Shown here piece after piece: positions 50,639-51,538 of a stretch of 51,538 bases of DNA. The notes beneath the pieces are model-generated. The model saw only the letters and a program-made list of their open reading frames with translations, was not told where the DNA came from and did no database searches. Both the position numbers and the translations under genes were made by a program. This DNA comes from Chitinophagales bacterium (lineage in GTDB: Bacteria > Bacteroidota > Bacteroidia > Chitinophagales > Chitinophagaceae), in the NCBI GenBank assembly GCA_026936105.1, contig JAIXKI010000024.1, forward strand, positions 243,837 to 295,374, in the 5' to 3' direction. Numbering within the stretch: position 1 is the first letter of the stretch; each line of letters starts with the position of its first letter.

Positions 50639-51538
50639 TTAGTAACCCGGGTTTTGGTCAAGGTTTGTGTTTGCATTTATTTCTCTTGCGGGCAAAGGAT
50701 AAAGTTTACGGAACGCAGGTACCGAAGTACCTGATGCAACCCCGCCTTTCCAGGGCCATAAATAAGTGCCTTCCACAAATCTGTCATAACGGATCAGGTC
50801 TGTTCTCCGGAATCCTTCCCAGTATAATTCCCTGGCTCTTTCATCGAGGACGAAATCCAGTGTAAGCTGGCCTGAAGTGATATTCCCTGAATTATCTCCG
50901 TAAGCTCTTGTGCGAAGGGTGTTGATATATCCTAATGCGGTAGCCTGGTCGCCGCCGGTTCCTCCTCTTAATACAGCTTCTGCATAGATCAGATACATTT
51001 CCGGCAAGCGGAATAACGGCATATCAATATCAGAAAATCCAAGATTTGAACCCGGTGATCCGTCTCTTTTTACATTTTTGAATTTAGTGACGCCAAGTCC
51101 ATCTGTAAATGCTGTGATGTCATTGATTTCAACATTCTGACCTGAAGTATAGAACATGGCTCTTTTATCTGTAATTGTGGAAAAAGAAGGATAACCCGGA
51201 AAAAGTGCCGGAAGATTTTTTGTAACCCTGGTGCCGGCCCATCCGCCATCAATACCAAATGCGGCAGCCGACATGGATCCGCCCACAGCAGCATGCGTCA
51301 TAAATGTGGTTCCGCCATATCCTTGTGTGTGTAGGCCGTCATAATTGATGCTGAAAATAAACTCACCGTTATTTCCGGTGTTCAGGTTGTTGTCAGCAAG
51401 CATTAACCAGGAGTAATTGCTGATGAGTGAATATCCTGCGTCAATCACTTTTTTGGAATAAGTAATGGCATCGGAATATCTTGCTGTTCCGGTGTAAACC
51501 TGCGCATTCAGATATAACCTTGCCAGCAATGCCCATAC
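50639..51538 (-). CDS. susD: SusD/RagB-family outer-membrane glycan-binding lipoprotein, C-terminal part
   Basis: The last 300 codons of a SusD-type protein; the frame is open to the right edge, with the N-terminus outside. Family landmarks are WALLARLYLNAQ (TPR helix), RLPEMYLIYAEAVLRGG, LDERARELYWEGFRRTDL and the C-terminal YPLPAREINANTNLDQNPGY. SusD lids the SusC transporter and captures the glycan; the susC gene should lie immediately beyond the window. It heads the SusE-SusF-GH53-symporter group. Confidence 0.93.
   Translation of the reverse strand, partial: VWALLARLYLNAQVYTGTARYSDAITYSKKVIDAGYSLISNYSWLMLADNNLNTGNNGEFIFSINYDGLHTQGYGGTTFMTHAAVGGSMSAAAFGIDGGWAGTRVTKNLPALFPGYPSFSTITDKRAMFYTSGQNVEINDITAFTDGLGVTKFKNVKRDGSPGSNLGFSDIDMPLFRLPEMYLIYAEAVLRGGTGGDQATALGYINTLRTRAYGDNSGNITSGQLTLDFVLDERARELYWEGFRRTDLIRYDRFVEGTYLWPWKGGVASGTSVPAFRKLYPLPAREINANTNLDQNPGY

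Overview
The window is chromosomal DNA of a Bacteroidota bacterium, most likely a Chitinophagaceae-type relative. The evidence is SusD, SusE and SusF-type lipoproteins at the right end, promoters with the phylum's -7 element (TAnnTTTG), lipoproteins with Bacteroidota-style N-termini, and mostly weak Shine-Dalgarno sites. No tRNA, rRNA, CRISPR array, insertion sequence or phage was seen.

Layout. 1-5300: phospholipase D fragment, baeRF protein A, methyltransferase, two paralogous unknown proteins, an FMN split-barrel protein, a Nudix hydrolase, an unannotated 55-residue membrane protein and a decayed thioredoxin. 5351-11000: Na/Pi cotransporter, AI-2E-family exporter, small envelope proteins and PolX. 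11100-18630: baeRF protein B with bacterioferritin, an MlaE-F-D lipid-transport operon, and PEP synthase with an SDR enzyme. 18760-26820: Tyr-rich lipoprotein, then a long operon with TolC, a MacA-like adaptor, MacB-like ATPase and permease, a second ABC exporter and pfkB. 26958-34270: ZIP transporter, DUF486 protein, MprF with an AcvB/VirJ-type partner, and a Ca2+-type P-ATPase. 34400-41435: Hsp20, coiled-coil protein with L,D-transpeptidase, lipoprotein, a PAS histidine kinase with a hybrid REC-cNMP-HTH(Crp) regulator, and a universal stress protein. 41561-44160: GH15 hydrolase and trehalose-phosphatase. 44363-51538: part of a galactan utilisation locus (SSS symporter, GH53, SusF, SusE, SusD), running off the right edge.

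Main result. Thirteen exact copies of a Crp/Fnr-type dyad, TGA-N6-TCA (in detail TGAY-N4-RTCA), lie upstream of eleven transcription units between 1.9 and 40.6 kb. Two more units carry near-copies, including the kinase-regulator operon itself. In nearly every case a Bacteroidota -7 element starts 28.5-30 bp or about 51.5 bp downstream of the dyad centre. This puts the dyads near -43.5 and/or -65.5, and predicted leaders are mostly 7-20 nt. Two promoters carry both dyads, exactly 22 bp apart. The hybrid regulator keeps the Glu and Arg of the Crp/Fnr recognition helix that read TGA/TCA. I infer a local stress or dormancy regulon. Its neighbourhood (Usp, Hsp20, baeRF, PfkB, Ca2+-type ATPase, FMN protein, trehalose-phosphatase) resembles the mycobacterial DosR regulon in content, but the predicted regulator is of a different family.
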